Notes under the pieces: generated by a model
Told to the model about the DNA's origin: nothing
Databases searched by the model: none
Seen by the model: the letters and a program-made list of their open reading frames with translations, nothing else
Assembly (NCBI RefSeq): GCF_019711415.1
Contig: NZ_JAIGNJ010000004.1
Coordinates: 186,001-250,000 of the forward strand
DNA: 64,000 bases
Source of the DNA: Qipengyuania vesicularis
GTDB lineage: Bacteria > Pseudomonadota > Alphaproteobacteria > Sphingomonadales > Sphingomonadaceae
Direction: 5' to 3'
Made by a program: the position numbers and the translations under genes
Shown: in pieces, positions 8,984-18,442 of the stretch
Numbering within the stretch: the stretch's first letter is position 1
Layout of the letters: each line of letters opens with the position of its first letter

Positions 8984-9661
8984 ATGGACGACCGTTTCAA
9001 CACCATTTCCGGCTGGGTTCTCTTCTCGGGCATCGTCGCGCTCGGCGCCTCGATCGCTTCGGGCATGTATTTCCATGCCGACAGCTACGATTATCCCGAA
9101 GGTCTCGAGCCGGGTTACTTCGTCGAAGGTGAGACCGAAGGTCCAGTCGCTTCTGGCCCGAGCCTCGCCGAAGTTCTGCAAACCGCCGATGCCGCCGCCG
9201 GCGAGCGTGTATTCGCCAAGTGCACCGCCTGCCACACAATCGATCAGGGTGGCGCCAACGGCATCGGTCCCAATCTCTACGGCATCATGGGCAAGGCCAT
9301 CGGCGGTGGCGCTGCCGGTTTCGCCTATTCCTCGGCTCTTTCGGAAAAAGGCGGTGAATGGAGTTGGGAAAACATGGACGCGTGGCTGGAAAGCCCGCGC
9401 GGCTTTGCCAATGGTACCAAGATGAGTTTCGCCGGCCTGTCGAAGATCGAAGACCGTGCCAATGTCATGGAATTCATGGCAACCTACGGCGGCGCACCGG
9501 CCAAGCCGGAATACGTGCCAGCCGCTGAAGAAGGGGCCGATCCTGCCGTAGCAGGCGAAGAGCCGAGCGAAGCCGAAGCCGCCGGTGCGATGGGCGCGGA
9601 CGAGCCGGTCGCTGCGGCCAACGCCGCAGGCGACAACGAAGGCGCGACCAAGATCGACTGA
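8984..9661 (+). CDS. Membrane-anchored cytochrome c (CycM/c552-like)
   Basis: A 225-residue protein with an uncleaved N-terminal membrane anchor (residues 10-30), then a class I cytochrome c domain. The heme-binding CTACH is at 80-84 and the distal Met ligand lies in NGTKMSFAGL. An acidic Ala/Glu-rich tail follows. Anchored cytochromes of this type carry electrons from the bc1 complex to the terminal oxidase in alphaproteobacteria. I chose ATG 8984 because the upstream extension is basic and disrupts the anchor. A strong terminator follows. Confidence 0.92.
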   Translation: MDDRFNTISGWVLFSGIVALGASIASGMYFHADSYDYPEGLEPGYFVEGETEGPVASGPSLAEVLQTADAAAGERVFAKCTACHTIDQGGANGIGPNLYGIMGKAIGGGAAGFAYSSALSEKGGEWSWENMDAWLESPRGFANGTKMSFAGLSKIEDRANVMEFMATYGGAPAKPEYVPAAEEGADPAVAGEEPSEAEAAGAMGADEPVAAANAAGDNEGATKID

Positions 9662-9681
9662 TCCCCGGTCTCCCAAGTCAA

Positions 9682-9712
9682 AGAAAAACCCCGCCAGCGA
9701 GCGGGGTTTTTT
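9682..9712. terminator. Bidirectional rho-independent terminator
   Basis: CCCCGC (9689-9694) and GCGGGG (9701-9706) form the stem around CAGCGA. A T6 run follows on the plus strand and an A-rich run precedes it, giving a T-rich tail on the minus strand as well. It lies between the convergent cytochrome c and rlmE genes and probably ends both transcripts. Confidence 0.9.
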
Positions 9713-9724
9713 GTGCCCGCTATC

Positions 9725-10384
9725 TCAGCCCTTGAACCCCTGGGCGATAACGTACCACTCGCTCGATCCCTTGCGGCTCGCAGGCGGCTTGGCGTGCTTG
9801 ACCGTCTTGAAATGCTTCTTGAGCAGGTCGAGCAGGTCCTTGTCGGTCCCGCCGGCCAGCACCTTGGCAAGGAAGGTCCCGCCTTTCTCGAGGTTCTCGA
9901 CCGCGAACCAGGCACCGGCCTCGACCAGGCCCATGGTGCGAAGATGGTCGGTCTGCTTGTGGCCGACGGTGTTGGCGGCCATGTCGCTCATCACGAGGTC
10001 GGCCTTGCCGCCCAGCGCCTCCTCGAGAACGCGCGGGGCATCGTCGTCCATGAAATCCATCTGGAAGATCTCGACACCCTCGATGGGCTCGACTTCCAAG
10101 AGGTCGATGCCGACGACCTGCGCCTTGGGCACGACCTTGCGCGCCACCTGCGCCCAGCCGCCCGGCGCGATGCCGAGATCGACGATACGTTTCGAACCTT
10201 TCAGGATGCCGAACTTCTCGTCCATTTCGATCAGCTTGTAAGCCGCGCGGCTGCGGTAGCCGTCGGCCTTGGCCTGTTTGACATAGGGATCGTTGAGCTG
10301 GCGCTGCAGCCAGCGGGTGGAGGATTCACTCCGCTTCCGCGCAGTGCGAACCCGCGTGTCCTTGTCCTTGCCCGAACGGCTCAT
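9725..10384 (-). CDS. rlmE: 23S rRNA (uridine-2'-O-)-methyltransferase RlmE/FtsJ
   Basis: A 219-residue Rossmann-fold methyltransferase that methylates U2552 of 23S rRNA late in 50S assembly. FtsJ features include SRAAYKLIEMDEKF, the SAM motif VDLGIAPGGWAQV, MDFMDD and SDMAAN (the catalytic-tetrad Asp). The ATG at 10384 overlaps the stop of the upstream phosphatase gene as ATGA. A longer in-frame start lies inside that gene and is unlikely. Confidence 0.94.
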   Translation of the reverse strand: MSRSGKDKDTRVRTARKRSESSTRWLQRQLNDPYVKQAKADGYRSRAAYKLIEMDEKFGILKGSKRIVDLGIAPGGWAQVARKVVPKAQVVGIDLLEVEPIEGVEIFQMDFMDDDAPRVLEEALGGKADLVMSDMAANTVGHKQTDHLRTMGLVEAGAWFAVENLEKGGTFLAKVLAGGTDKDLLDLLKKHFKTVKHAKPPASRKGSSEWYVIAQGFKG

Positions 10385-11607
10385 ACGTCCTGCTCCCGCA
10401 TGCGTTGGAGTGCCGCGCGGCTGCGCTCGCCCGTGGCATCGGCGGCCATCAGGCTGCGCAATATGCCCTCGCGAATGCCGCGGTCGGCCACGCCCAATTG
10501 CTCGGATGGCCAGATATCGAGAATGCTCTCGAGGATCGCGCACCCTGCCACCACAAGGTTCGCGCGGTCGTCGCCAATGCAAGGCAGCTGGCGCCGATCG
10601 TCGCCGCTCATATGCGAGAGCTTGTAGGAAATGTCGCGCATCGCCTGCGAGGGCAGGATCAGCCCGTCGACCGCCTGCCGGTCGTATTGCGGCAGTTCGA
10701 GGTGGAGACTGGCCAGCGTGGTCACCGTCCCGCTGGTGCCCAGCAGGCGGATCGGATGCTCACCCTCCGCAAAGTCGCGGATACGCTGGGCGAAGGGGCG
10801 GAAGCTGTCGAGCACGGTCTTGCGCATGCGGCGGTAGCGGTCCAGCCGCAGCTCCTCGCTGTCGTCCGACCCGGTGATCGTGTCGGTCAGCGAAACCACG
10901 CCCCAAGGCACGCTCATCCAGTCGAGGATGCGCGGCACTGCGCCGCTCGGTTCGACCAGCACCAGCTCGGTGGATCCGCCGCCGATATCGAAGATCACCG
11001 CGGGGCCCTCTCCATCCTCGAGCAGGATGTGGCAGCCCAGCACGGCGAGCCGCGCCTCTTCCTGCGCGGATATGATGTCGAGCACGATGCCGGTTTCCTT
11101 GCGCACGCGCTCGATGAACTTCGGGCCATTGGCGGCACGGCGACAGGCTTCGGTCGCGACCGAACGGGCGAGGTGGACATGACGGCGGCGCAGCTTCTCC
11201 GCACAGACATGGAGCGCGGCGAGCGTGCGCTCCATCGCCTCGTCAGAGAGGCGGCCGCTTGCCGCGAGGCCTTCACCAAGCCGCACCACGCGGCTGAAGG
11301 CATCGATCACTGTGAAATTCTCGCCCGAAGGCCGCGCGATCAGGAGGCGGCAATTATTGGTGCCGAGATCGAGCGCGGCATAGGCCTGCTTGCGTCCGCG
11401 CGAGAATTGCGGGGTGGAAGCGGAAATCTGTTCTTCGAATGGATTGTCACCGCGCGGCTTGGCCTTGCGGCTGGCGCCCCCCTGTTTCTTGGGGCGCTTG
11501 TCGGGCCGGGAGGGACGCTTGTAGCGGAAATCGGCTACCTTGCCGGACGTGCCGCCCCTGTTCTTTCCGTGCCCCCGTTTGATGTCCGGCGGATTGCGTT
11601 CCGCCAT
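10381..11607 (-). CDS. Ppx/GppA family exopolyphosphatase / pppGpp phosphatase
   Basis: A 408-residue member of the actin-fold Ppx/GppA family. The family motif ALDLGTNNCRLLIA follows a basic, low-complexity N-terminal extension of about 75 residues (many Lys, Arg and Gly) that is typical of sphingomonad versions. GGGSTEL and LLGTSGTVTTLA are present. The enzyme hydrolyses polyphosphate or pppGpp. It is transcribed with rlmE, overlapping by four bases, which links stringent-response metabolism and ribosome maturation. Confidence 0.9.
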   Translation of the reverse strand: MAERNPPDIKRGHGKNRGGTSGKVADFRYKRPSRPDKRPKKQGGASRKAKPRGDNPFEEQISASTPQFSRGRKQAYAALDLGTNNCRLLIARPSGENFTVIDAFSRVVRLGEGLAASGRLSDEAMERTLAALHVCAEKLRRRHVHLARSVATEACRRAANGPKFIERVRKETGIVLDIISAQEEARLAVLGCHILLEDGEGPAVIFDIGGGSTELVLVEPSGAVPRILDWMSVPWGVVSLTDTITGSDDSEELRLDRYRRMRKTVLDSFRPFAQRIRDFAEGEHPIRLLGTSGTVTTLASLHLELPQYDRQAVDGLILPSQAMRDISYKLSHMSGDDRRQLPCIGDDRANLVVAGCAILESILDIWPSEQLGVADRGIREGILRSLMAADATGERSRAALQRMREQDV

Positions 11608-11783
11608 GGGGAATTCTTTCTGTTCCTCTTGCGCAAAACCACCCTGCGCAAGGACCTGACTGTGACGCTAGCGCGACAGGGCGGAAGGGGCAAGCTCGGG
11701 CTTGACCTCGCGCGCGCACGAAACTAGATGCGCGGCCTCTCTCCGGCCCGCGGTTGATTCTCCCGCAAGCGCCGGACGGCTGA

Positions 11784-11857
11784 TGCCCCGTCGTCTAATG
11801 GTAAGACTACGGACTCTGACTCCGTCAATTGAGGTTCGAATCCTCACGGGGCATCCA
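11784..11857 (+). tRNA. tRNA-Gln (anticodon CTG)
   Basis: A full cloverleaf is visible. The acceptor stem is TGCCCCG/CGGGGCA. The anticodon arm ACGGA-CTCTGAC-TCCGT places CTG at the anticodon, reading CAG. The T arm is GAGG-TTCGAAT-CCTC. CCA is encoded at 11855-11857. Confidence 0.96.
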
Positions 11858-12475
11858 CTGCTTTACCTTTGACAGGACAACCTGCCCGCTGGGACAGAAG
11901 TGGGCTGCAGGGGTTCCCTACCAGCCCAACGGGAAAGCTTCTCCGCGTTCCACTCTCCTGATTTCTCCAAACTTGCTGCAGTTCGACATTCGGTGGCGCC
12001 ATAGGTGCCGCAACTGGCAGAGAAAACTGCAGGTCGGATGGATAATGGGGAATTGGACGGACCGCAGATATGCGAGGACGTTTCTGCCGCCAATCGTAGT
12101 CGACGAGCATCGCGTGCTCTCGCGAACTCGGCAAATACCATCGCGATAGTCCGCTGGACCTGTTGAGAAACGGGCCTCGCTTTCGGCGACGGATGCAGAG
12201 CAGCGAATCGGGTCTTCGCGCGCTTTGCGCCCTTAACATTCCCACGTCATCTTGCAGGTGCAATTCGCCGTACTCTGATCCGTCAAGACAATCGTAACCA
12301 TTGAGACCCCGGCGGACAGCCAATCGTATCGGATCCGACCACGCCGCGATGGTTAATATGCCATTGATTTCCGTTACGAAATTAACCCTTTCCGTGAACC
12401 AATCCGAACCACCTCTTCCGGTAGAAGCCTGCAGCCAGGGACGCGATCTGAATGCCAATGGGGTGGGAAGACGAT
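11858..12475. other. Gene-free 618-bp stretch after tRNA-Gln
   Basis: No convincing gene was found here. A 204-codon minus-strand frame spans much of it but overlaps the tRNA and the start of the S8 protease gene and resembles no family. Base composition is less GC-rich than the neighbours. Before the protease gene there is an inverted GGTTAAT (12351-12357) and ATTAACC (12381-12387), reminiscent of CtrA half-sites (TTAACC) but with atypical spacing. No direct repeat of the tRNA 3' end was noticed. Confidence 0.5.
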
Positions 12476-15451
12476 ATGGCCTACAAACTGATGCATGGCT
12501 CTGCTGCTATTGCGATCGCTACAGTTATGTGTGTGCCTGCCGCCGCGCAGGAAGCCCACGGCTCTGCCGAAAACGTCGGCGCCGCTCAGACTTCGGCGGA
12601 AACGCAATCGGAAGACGAGACCCGCGTCACTGTGCGCTCGACGCCGCTCGATCCGCTTTATGGCAAGATCGACCCCTTCTACGGCAAGATCGACGCTTTC
12701 TGGGACGACATTTCGCCCTTCTATGGCAAGATCGACCCTTTCTACGGCAAGATTGACCCCTTCTACGGGAAGATCGATCCCTTCTGGGACGACATCAGCC
12801 CCTTCTACGGCGACATCAGCGCGTTCTGGGGAAGGATCGACGCATTCTGGGGTAACATCGACGCCTTCGACGCTGGCCGCATGGCCGCGCTCGGCGATTT
12901 CTGGTCGCAGACCGCAGTCCAGTTCGGCGCAACCGATACAGCCTGGGCTGCATTGGCCCAGGATAGCGGCAATGTAGCCCTCCAACAGGCGCTTGCGGCG
13001 CAGCTCGACCAGCTGGTCGCGCAATCGGAAGCGCATTGGGGCGAATTGGTAGCACAGCAGACCGGGCAGGATTTCCAGTCGATCTTCGTCGATGCGATCT
13101 TTGCACGTCACGGGATTGATCCGAGTGATCCGGCTTCGCTGGCGGCACTTTCCGCCAACCAGCGGTCCGCCTTCTTCGTCGATTGGCATGACAGCTTGAT
13201 GGGATATTCCGGGATCGACCACGTCGATCACTGGATGGGCGGCATCAACTGGACCCCGTCGATCACGCAGATCCAGGGGGCTGGTCACCAGACAACCATC
13301 GGCATCCTCGATTCCGCCGTCACCGGCTCGGACGACCTTGCCGACAATGTGGTTTCATCCACCGGCAGCACTGCCTTCGTCAGCGGGCACGGCGCCGGTG
13401 TCGCCAGTCTTCTGGTTGGCGCGCATGACGGCGTCGGCGTCATGGGTATCGCCCCCAATGCACGGGTCGTTGCTCACAATCCGTTCGACGAGACAGAAAC
13501 GGCATCCTGGGAGGACGTCCGCGAGGGCATCATCGCGCTGAATGTCGGCGGTGCCAGCATCATCAACCTCTCTCTTGGTGAGCCCGGGACGCCGCTTTCG
13601 GCAGAATGGCGCGGCATCTTCAACGACAGCCGCGTGTTCCCGCACTCAAACACATCGGTTTACGTCCTTGCCGCCGGCAACGACGGCGTGGCGCAAACGA
13701 ACGACGTCGAATGGGCAGGGGCCTTCTCAACCTCCTTCATCCTTGTCGGATCGGTGTCGCCCGACGGATCGATTTCGGGCTTCTCCAATACTCCGGGCAA
13801 TGCTTGCCTGCTCAACAACGGGGTTTGCTCGAACAGCTCCGATCTTGGTCAAGGCGGCCTTCTGATGAACCGGTTCATCGTCGCTCCGGGCGAAATGCTG
13901 CTCGTGGACGATGGCCATGGCGGCTATGTCCGGCGCAGCGGCACCTCGTTCTCCGCACCGCTCGTGTCCGGCGCGATCGCGCTCCTGCACGATCGTTGGC
14001 CGTGGCTCGCCAACAACCCCGAAGCCAGCGTCGAAATCATCCTGCGTTCGGCACGGGACCTCGGCGCGCCGGGAGTGGACGAGGTATACGGCGTCGGGAT
14101 GCTCGACGTGCTCGCCTCGCAATCGCCGCTCGACTTCAACGACACATACTTCCGCATGTACCAGCGGTATGGCAGCTACTTCTACCGGAGCGATGTAAGC
14201 GCGTCTTACCTGCTCTCGGGCGGAGTGCCTTCATGGTGGGAAACCAGCGATGTCTTCTTCACCATGTATGAAGACGTGGGCACCACCTATCGCGATTTTG
14301 CCGTGCCGATGTCGACTTACACCACCGGCAAGCGCACGAATGCGCTGGGCGGTGGATACAAGCGCCTGCAGGACTTCGTGTCCGACCGCTTTGCGCGCTG
14401 GATCCGCTCCGGCGGAAGCGACTCGCAAGGTGATGGCGTGGCGGGCATTAGCCAGATTGCGTTTGGTGCCGACCACCGCGCGGGCAACTGGTCGCTGCAG
14501 TATTCTGCGATCATGCCGCGCCTCAACGAGGAAGGCGTGGTTGAATCGGTTCATTCCGGCGCGAAGCTGACCGATCCTGCTGGCCGTTTTGCGCTGACGC
14601 TCGGCCACGGCCAGGGCGCCATGGCACTGGCAGGTGAACGCTTCGGCATCGTGAGCGATTTCGACCGCGACGAAGGCGGCGTAAACCCCATTCTCGGATT
14701 CGCTTCCGGCGAGGTCTTTACCGCGGTGAGCTTTGCCCCTTCGGAGGGGACCAGGCTGCGCATCGGCTATTCGGAAAACAGCCGTGGCTGGGAAGATATC
14801 CCGGCGATCAACCCGGTCGATCGTTACCTTCAGGGCGAGTTCGGCGACCAACGGGCGAATGCGCTCACGATGGACCTCGAACAGAAGGTCAGCGACAGTC
14901 TTTCGCTCAACGTCCAGTACACGCATCTGGATGAGGCCAACGCCCTTCTCGGTGTCCAGACAGACAACGATATGCTGCTTGGAGAAGGCGCTCGTACCGA
15001 AGCGCTGACACTGTCGGGCACGATCGGGCTGGGCGCGAAACTGCGCCTCGATCTTTCGGCAACGGTCGGCAAGACCGAACTTGCCGAAGGCCAGTTCCTC
15101 GCCAATGCCAGCGATATTCTGAGCACTGCGGGTCAGCTTTCATTGACGGGCACGGGGGTGTTCGAAAGCCGCGACAGTCTGCGCCTGACACTGGGGCAGC
15201 CGCTCCAGATCGAGGATGGGTCGCTGGCGATCTACAGCCTCGAAGTGGTCGATCGCGAAACCGGGGAAACCGGGATCAGGGCCCAGGAGATCGGCATTGC
15301 GACCAAGCGCCGCATCATGGGCGAGCTCGTCTATGCCGCCCCACTTGGCGATGCTGCCGAACTGGGCGTGTTTGGACGATATGTGAGCGAAGGCAGTGCA
15401 AGCCCGGAAGACGGCGTCATGCTCGGCATCAATCTGGGCAAGCGGTTCTAA
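12476..15451 (+). CDS. S8 (subtilisin-like) serine protease with heptad-repeat N-terminus and outer-membrane-like C-terminus
   Basis: A 991-residue secreted protease. A signal peptide covers residues 1-24 (MAYKLMHG to AAAQ); the GGAAG ribosome site favours ATG 12476. Residues about 59-128 are ten consecutive aromatic heptads of type DPFYGKI. The catalytic domain has D279 (GILDS), H305 (SGHGAGVASL) and S491 (GTSFSAP). The last 350 or so residues are amphipathic beta-strand-rich and end in a Phe (NLGKRF), typical of outer-membrane barrels, so an autotransporter-like surface protease is likely. CLLNNGVC may form a disulphide. The GGDEF/EAL gene follows 75 bases downstream. Confidence 0.85.
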   Translation: MAYKLMHGSAAIAIATVMCVPAAAQEAHGSAENVGAAQTSAETQSEDETRVTVRSTPLDPLYGKIDPFYGKIDAFWDDISPFYGKIDPFYGKIDPFYGKIDPFWDDISPFYGDISAFWGRIDAFWGNIDAFDAGRMAALGDFWSQTAVQFGATDTAWAALAQDSGNVALQQALAAQLDQLVAQSEAHWGELVAQQTGQDFQSIFVDAIFARHGIDPSDPASLAALSANQRSAFFVDWHDSLMGYSGIDHVDHWMGGINWTPSITQIQGAGHQTTIGILDSAVTGSDDLADNVVSSTGSTAFVSGHGAGVASLLVGAHDGVGVMGIAPNARVVAHNPFDETETASWEDVREGIIALNVGGASIINLSLGEPGTPLSAEWRGIFNDSRVFPHSNTSVYVLAAGNDGVAQTNDVEWAGAFSTSFILVGSVSPDGSISGFSNTPGNACLLNNGVCSNSSDLGQGGLLMNRFIVAPGEMLLVDDGHGGYVRRSGTSFSAPLVSGAIALLHDRWPWLANNPEASVEIILRSARDLGAPGVDEVYGVGMLDVLASQSPLDFNDTYFRMYQRYGSYFYRSDVSASYLLSGGVPSWWETSDVFFTMYEDVGTTYRDFAVPMSTYTTGKRTNALGGGYKRLQDFVSDRFARWIRSGGSDSQGDGVAGISQIAFGADHRAGNWSLQYSAIMPRLNEEGVVESVHSGAKLTDPAGRFALTLGHGQGAMALAGERFGIVSDFDRDEGGVNPILGFASGEVFTAVSFAPSEGTRLRIGYSENSRGWEDIPAINPVDRYLQGEFGDQRANALTMDLEQKVSDSLSLNVQYTHLDEANALLGVQTDNDMLLGEGARTEALTLSGTIGLGAKLRLDLSATVGKTELAEGQFLANASDILSTAGQLSLTGTGVFESRDSLRLTLGQPLQIEDGSLAIYSLEVVDRETGETGIRAQEIGIATKRRIMGELVYAAPLGDAAELGVFGRYVSEGSASPEDGVMLGINLGKRF
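12650..12859 (+). repeat. Ten tandem 21-bp coding repeats (aromatic heptads)
   Basis: Ten uninterrupted 21-base units encode the heptad [D/S]-[P/A]-[F/L]-[Y/W]-[G/D]-[K/D/R/N]-I. An eleventh partial unit (DAF) starts at 12860. There are no insertions or deletions. FY units (DPFYGKI) and FW units (DAFWDDI, DPFWDDI, SAFWGRI, DAFWGNI) are interspersed. Synonymous codon differences between identical units show the peptide is kept by selection rather than by recent DNA duplication. Confidence 0.95.
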
Positions 15452-15526
15452 CGCGAAGACAGCCGGTCACGGCAGCGCTGCTGGGGAGCGCTGCCGCAAA
15501 ACAACAAGAGAATTTGGGGGTTCGAC

Positions 15527-18130
15527 ATGGCCAAGGGACTGCAAAAGGCGATACTTGCGAGTGCTCTCGCGATCGCTCTACCGACAGCCGTCACAGCAGC
15601 GGATACCGCCGGTGTCCAGGACTACGAAGCCAAGCTTACGGCCGCGAAATCGGCAATGATGGGCGATACTGCAGAAGCACTTCGTCTTGCGCAGGAAGTC
15701 CGCGGCAGCGCGCAGCAGGACACCACCGAGGCGCACCGTATCCGCCTTGTAGCCCGCTGGCTCGAAGGTGAGGCGCTGATCCGTCTGAACCGCGCCGATG
15801 AGGCACAGGAAATTATCGAAGCGGCATTGAGCGAGGCTGGCGAATCTTTCGAAAACGACATCCTCTACGCGGACCTTCTGCGCTCCAAGGCATCGCACAA
15901 GGCCCATAGCGGCGAATATGGCGAAGCGCTGTCGGCATTCTTCGAAGCGCACGACCGCTACAAGAGCCTTGGCGAGACGCGGAGCCAGGCGATCGTGCTC
16001 CAGAATATCGGATCGCTCTATCTCGACGCACGCGATTACGAGCGCGTCATGCGCTACTATCGCCTGGCCAATGAAACGCATGCCGACGACCTCGCCCTCT
16101 CGCTTTCGGCTCACAACAACGTCGGCAACGCGCTCAAGGAATTGGAGCGCTACGAAGAAGCCGAGAGCGAGTTCGAGCGCGCTTTGGAACAGGCAGTGAA
16201 AATGGGCTCGCCCATGCTGCAGGCGCGTATCCTGACCAATATCGCATCGACCCAGTTGCTGATGGGCGATGCGATCAGGGCCCGCGCGACCATCGACAAG
16301 GGTATCGCGCTTGCACAAGACACCGCGCCCGACTGGCTGCCATTCATGCACGGTGTGCGCAGCCAGATCTTTCTTGAGCAGGGCAAGTTCGGCCAGGCTC
16401 GCACCGACATCAAGCGTACGTTCGCCGGACAGGACCTGGAACAGAGCTCGCCCTATTTTCGCGATTTCCACCAGGCTGCCTACAAGATCCATTCGAAGTC
16501 CGGCGAGCACGCACTAGCGCTTCGTCACCTTGCGGCGTTCCACCGGATCGACGGACAGGCTCGCGATCTTTCTGCGCAAGCAAACAGCGCCCTGCTTGCA
16601 GCCCGGTTCGACTCCGAAAGCCGTGAACTTCGCATCTCGAAGCTTTCGGCGGAGAAGCAGGCCAGCGAAGCACGACTTGCATCCTCGGAAAACCAGGTGT
16701 GGGCCCTCACAGCCGGTATCGGCTTCGTGATCTGCGCCCTTCTCGCGCTTCTCCTTAACCTGCGCGTTCTGAGCCGCAGCAAGAAGGCGATCAGCAACGC
16801 AAACGACAAGCTGACCTATGTCATCCAGCACGATGGCCTGACCGGCCTCTATTCGCGCGATCATTTCCATGCCTTGCTCGAAGAGGAGGTGAGCTCCGCG
16901 AACCAGGATGAGCAAAGCGGCGTGCTGATGCTGATCGACCTCGATCGCTTCAAGCAGGTGAATGATACCTATGGCCATGCTGCAGGCGACCGCGTGCTTG
17001 TAAACACCGCCCTGCGCTTCCGCGAGGCAGCTGGCCAGGATGCTGTCATTGGCCGACTTGGTGGCGATGAGTTCGCGCTGTTCATGCCGCACCCATATGC
17101 TGTCGAAGACGCATGGGATGTCGCACGGGCCATAATCGAGCGCATCGCGATCCCGTTCAGCCACGAAAGTCACGAAGTCCTCGTCGGTGCCTCCGTCGGC
17201 ATCGCCAGCATCGGCGGCGAGGATCGTTCGATGAGCTCGATCATAACCAATGCCGATCTCGCTCTTTATGAAGCGAAGCGCCGGGGTCGCGGCATGTTCG
17301 TGAATTACAAGCCATCGATGCGTTCGAAGCTTGAAGAGCGTACTTCGATCGAGAACGATCTCGCCAAGGCGCTTGAGAAGAACGAATTGTCGATCGCGTA
17401 CCAGCCGATCGTCGATGGGCCGTCGGGCGATGTCCGCTGCTACGAAGCGCTGATGCGCTGGAACCATCCGGAGCGCGGCGAAGTATCGCCCGATCTCTTC
17501 GTCCCCGTGGCCGAAGATGCCCTGCTGATCGACACGCTCGGCGCCTGGCTACTGAAAACCGCCTGCCGTGACGCAATGAGCTGGAAGGAGGACGTGAAGC
17601 TGACAGTCAACGTGTCGGCAGTCCAGCTTTCGAACCGGTCATTCCTCTCGACGGTCATCGAAGCCTTGGCGTCGAGCGGCCTTCAGCCCAACCGCCTTAT
17701 CCTCGAGCTTACCGAAAGCGTCGTCCTCGAAATGGACGAACATGTCGAACGCCTGATCAAGAGCCTGCACGACCTGGGCGTGTCCTTCGCCCTCGATGAC
17801 TTCGGCCGTGGCTATTCCTCGCTGAACTACATCGAGAAGATGCAGTTCTCGATGATCAAGATCGATCGCGACTTCGTGCAGGCAGCTGCCGCGGGTTCCG
17901 CCAAAAGCCAGGCAGTGGTGTCGGCCATCGTGTCGCTGGCGCATTCGCTCGGTATAGATGTGACGGCCGAGGGGATCGAAGGCGTTGAACAAGCCGACGC
18001 CATGCGCGGTCTGGGATGCTCATGGTTCCAGGGGTTCCACTTCGGTCGCCCCGAACCGCTGCACATGGAAACGATTGAAGCCGGTCCGATGTCGGGCGCG
18101 CGCGCGAAGATCGCGATCGGGCAGGCGTGA
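15527..18130 (+). CDS. TPR-containing GGDEF/EAL protein (cyclic di-GMP turnover)
   Basis: An 867-residue protein. A signal peptide spans residues 1-24 (ending VTAAD), followed by about 350 residues of TPR-like helices predicted to be periplasmic. A membrane helix lies near 391-412, then a GGDEF domain with intact GGDEF at 512-516, and an EAL domain with EAL at 640-642, DDFGRGYSS and KIDRDF. Both cyclase and phosphodiesterase residues look intact; the inhibitory RxxD site before GGDEF is not evident. The protein could read an envelope signal through the TPRs and set c-di-GMP levels. It lies between an S8 protease and two RTX proteins, suggesting control of surface attachment. Confidence 0.9.
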   Translation: MAKGLQKAILASALAIALPTAVTAADTAGVQDYEAKLTAAKSAMMGDTAEALRLAQEVRGSAQQDTTEAHRIRLVARWLEGEALIRLNRADEAQEIIEAALSEAGESFENDILYADLLRSKASHKAHSGEYGEALSAFFEAHDRYKSLGETRSQAIVLQNIGSLYLDARDYERVMRYYRLANETHADDLALSLSAHNNVGNALKELERYEEAESEFERALEQAVKMGSPMLQARILTNIASTQLLMGDAIRARATIDKGIALAQDTAPDWLPFMHGVRSQIFLEQGKFGQARTDIKRTFAGQDLEQSSPYFRDFHQAAYKIHSKSGEHALALRHLAAFHRIDGQARDLSAQANSALLAARFDSESRELRISKLSAEKQASEARLASSENQVWALTAGIGFVICALLALLLNLRVLSRSKKAISNANDKLTYVIQHDGLTGLYSRDHFHALLEEEVSSANQDEQSGVLMLIDLDRFKQVNDTYGHAAGDRVLVNTALRFREAAGQDAVIGRLGGDEFALFMPHPYAVEDAWDVARAIIERIAIPFSHESHEVLVGASVGIASIGGEDRSMSSIITNADLALYEAKRRGRGMFVNYKPSMRSKLEERTSIENDLAKALEKNELSIAYQPIVDGPSGDVRCYEALMRWNHPERGEVSPDLFVPVAEDALLIDTLGAWLLKTACRDAMSWKEDVKLTVNVSAVQLSNRSFLSTVIEALASSGLQPNRLILELTESVVLEMDEHVERLIKSLHDLGVSFALDDFGRGYSSLNYIEKMQFSMIKIDRDFVQAAAAGSAKSQAVVSAIVSLAHSLGIDVTAEGIEGVEQADAMRGLGCSWFQGFHFGRPEPLHMETIEAGPMSGARAKIAIGQA

Positions 18131-18400
18131 TCCCTGGTCATAAGGGTGTCGGCAACACCGGCATTCGCCTCCGGCTGGCTGGGTGAAGGCTAGACAGGCA
18201 AGAGCAAGAGCTCCCGCTCGGGTCGCCGGTGATGCAAGGGAGGTTGCCCGGACCGCGATCGAGGCGGCGTTCACATCATGAGCGCTCCGGGCGGCAGTTT
18301 CCCTCGATGATCGGCCAAGAAACAAAAGCGCAATCCGTCCCGTCGGAAGTGCCTGGATGCGTGTTGCCGATCAGAAGAAAATCCTCGACAGAATCGCCAG
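18131..18400. other. Gene-free leader region before the first RTX gene
   Basis: No gene was found. GGTGT-N5-ACACC (about 18145-18160) could form a small hairpin just after the GGDEF/EAL stop, without a T run. The rest probably holds the RTX gene promoter and leader. I looked for a c-di-GMP riboswitch and could not fit one convincingly. Confidence 0.4.
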
Positions 18401-18414
18401 AATTCCTAGGAATT
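18401..18414. promoter_or_regulatory. 14-bp palindrome before the first RTX gene
   Basis: AATTCCTAGGAATT is a perfect palindrome 28 bases before the ATG at 18443 and is followed by ACTAGGGG. The second RTX gene has a similar arrangement at about 22610-22629: AATT-CGGT-AATT then TTTTAGGGG. A shared operator or promoter element is plausible. Confidence 0.45.
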
Positions 18415-18442
18415 ACTAGGGGACATTTGGGAAACGGGTCGC

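Noticed and set aside
11844..12458. A 204-codon minus-strand frame after tRNA-Gln
   Set aside because: It overlaps the tRNA 3' end and the start region of the S8 gene, has no ribosome site that I can support and no family resemblance.
12650..12859. 21-bp repeats as a CRISPR array or minisatellite
   Set aside because: The units are in frame, contiguous with no spacers, and encode a conserved heptad.
18131..18442. A c-di-GMP (GEMM) riboswitch before the first RTX gene
   Set aside because: Isolated fragments resemble conserved bases but no full core fits.
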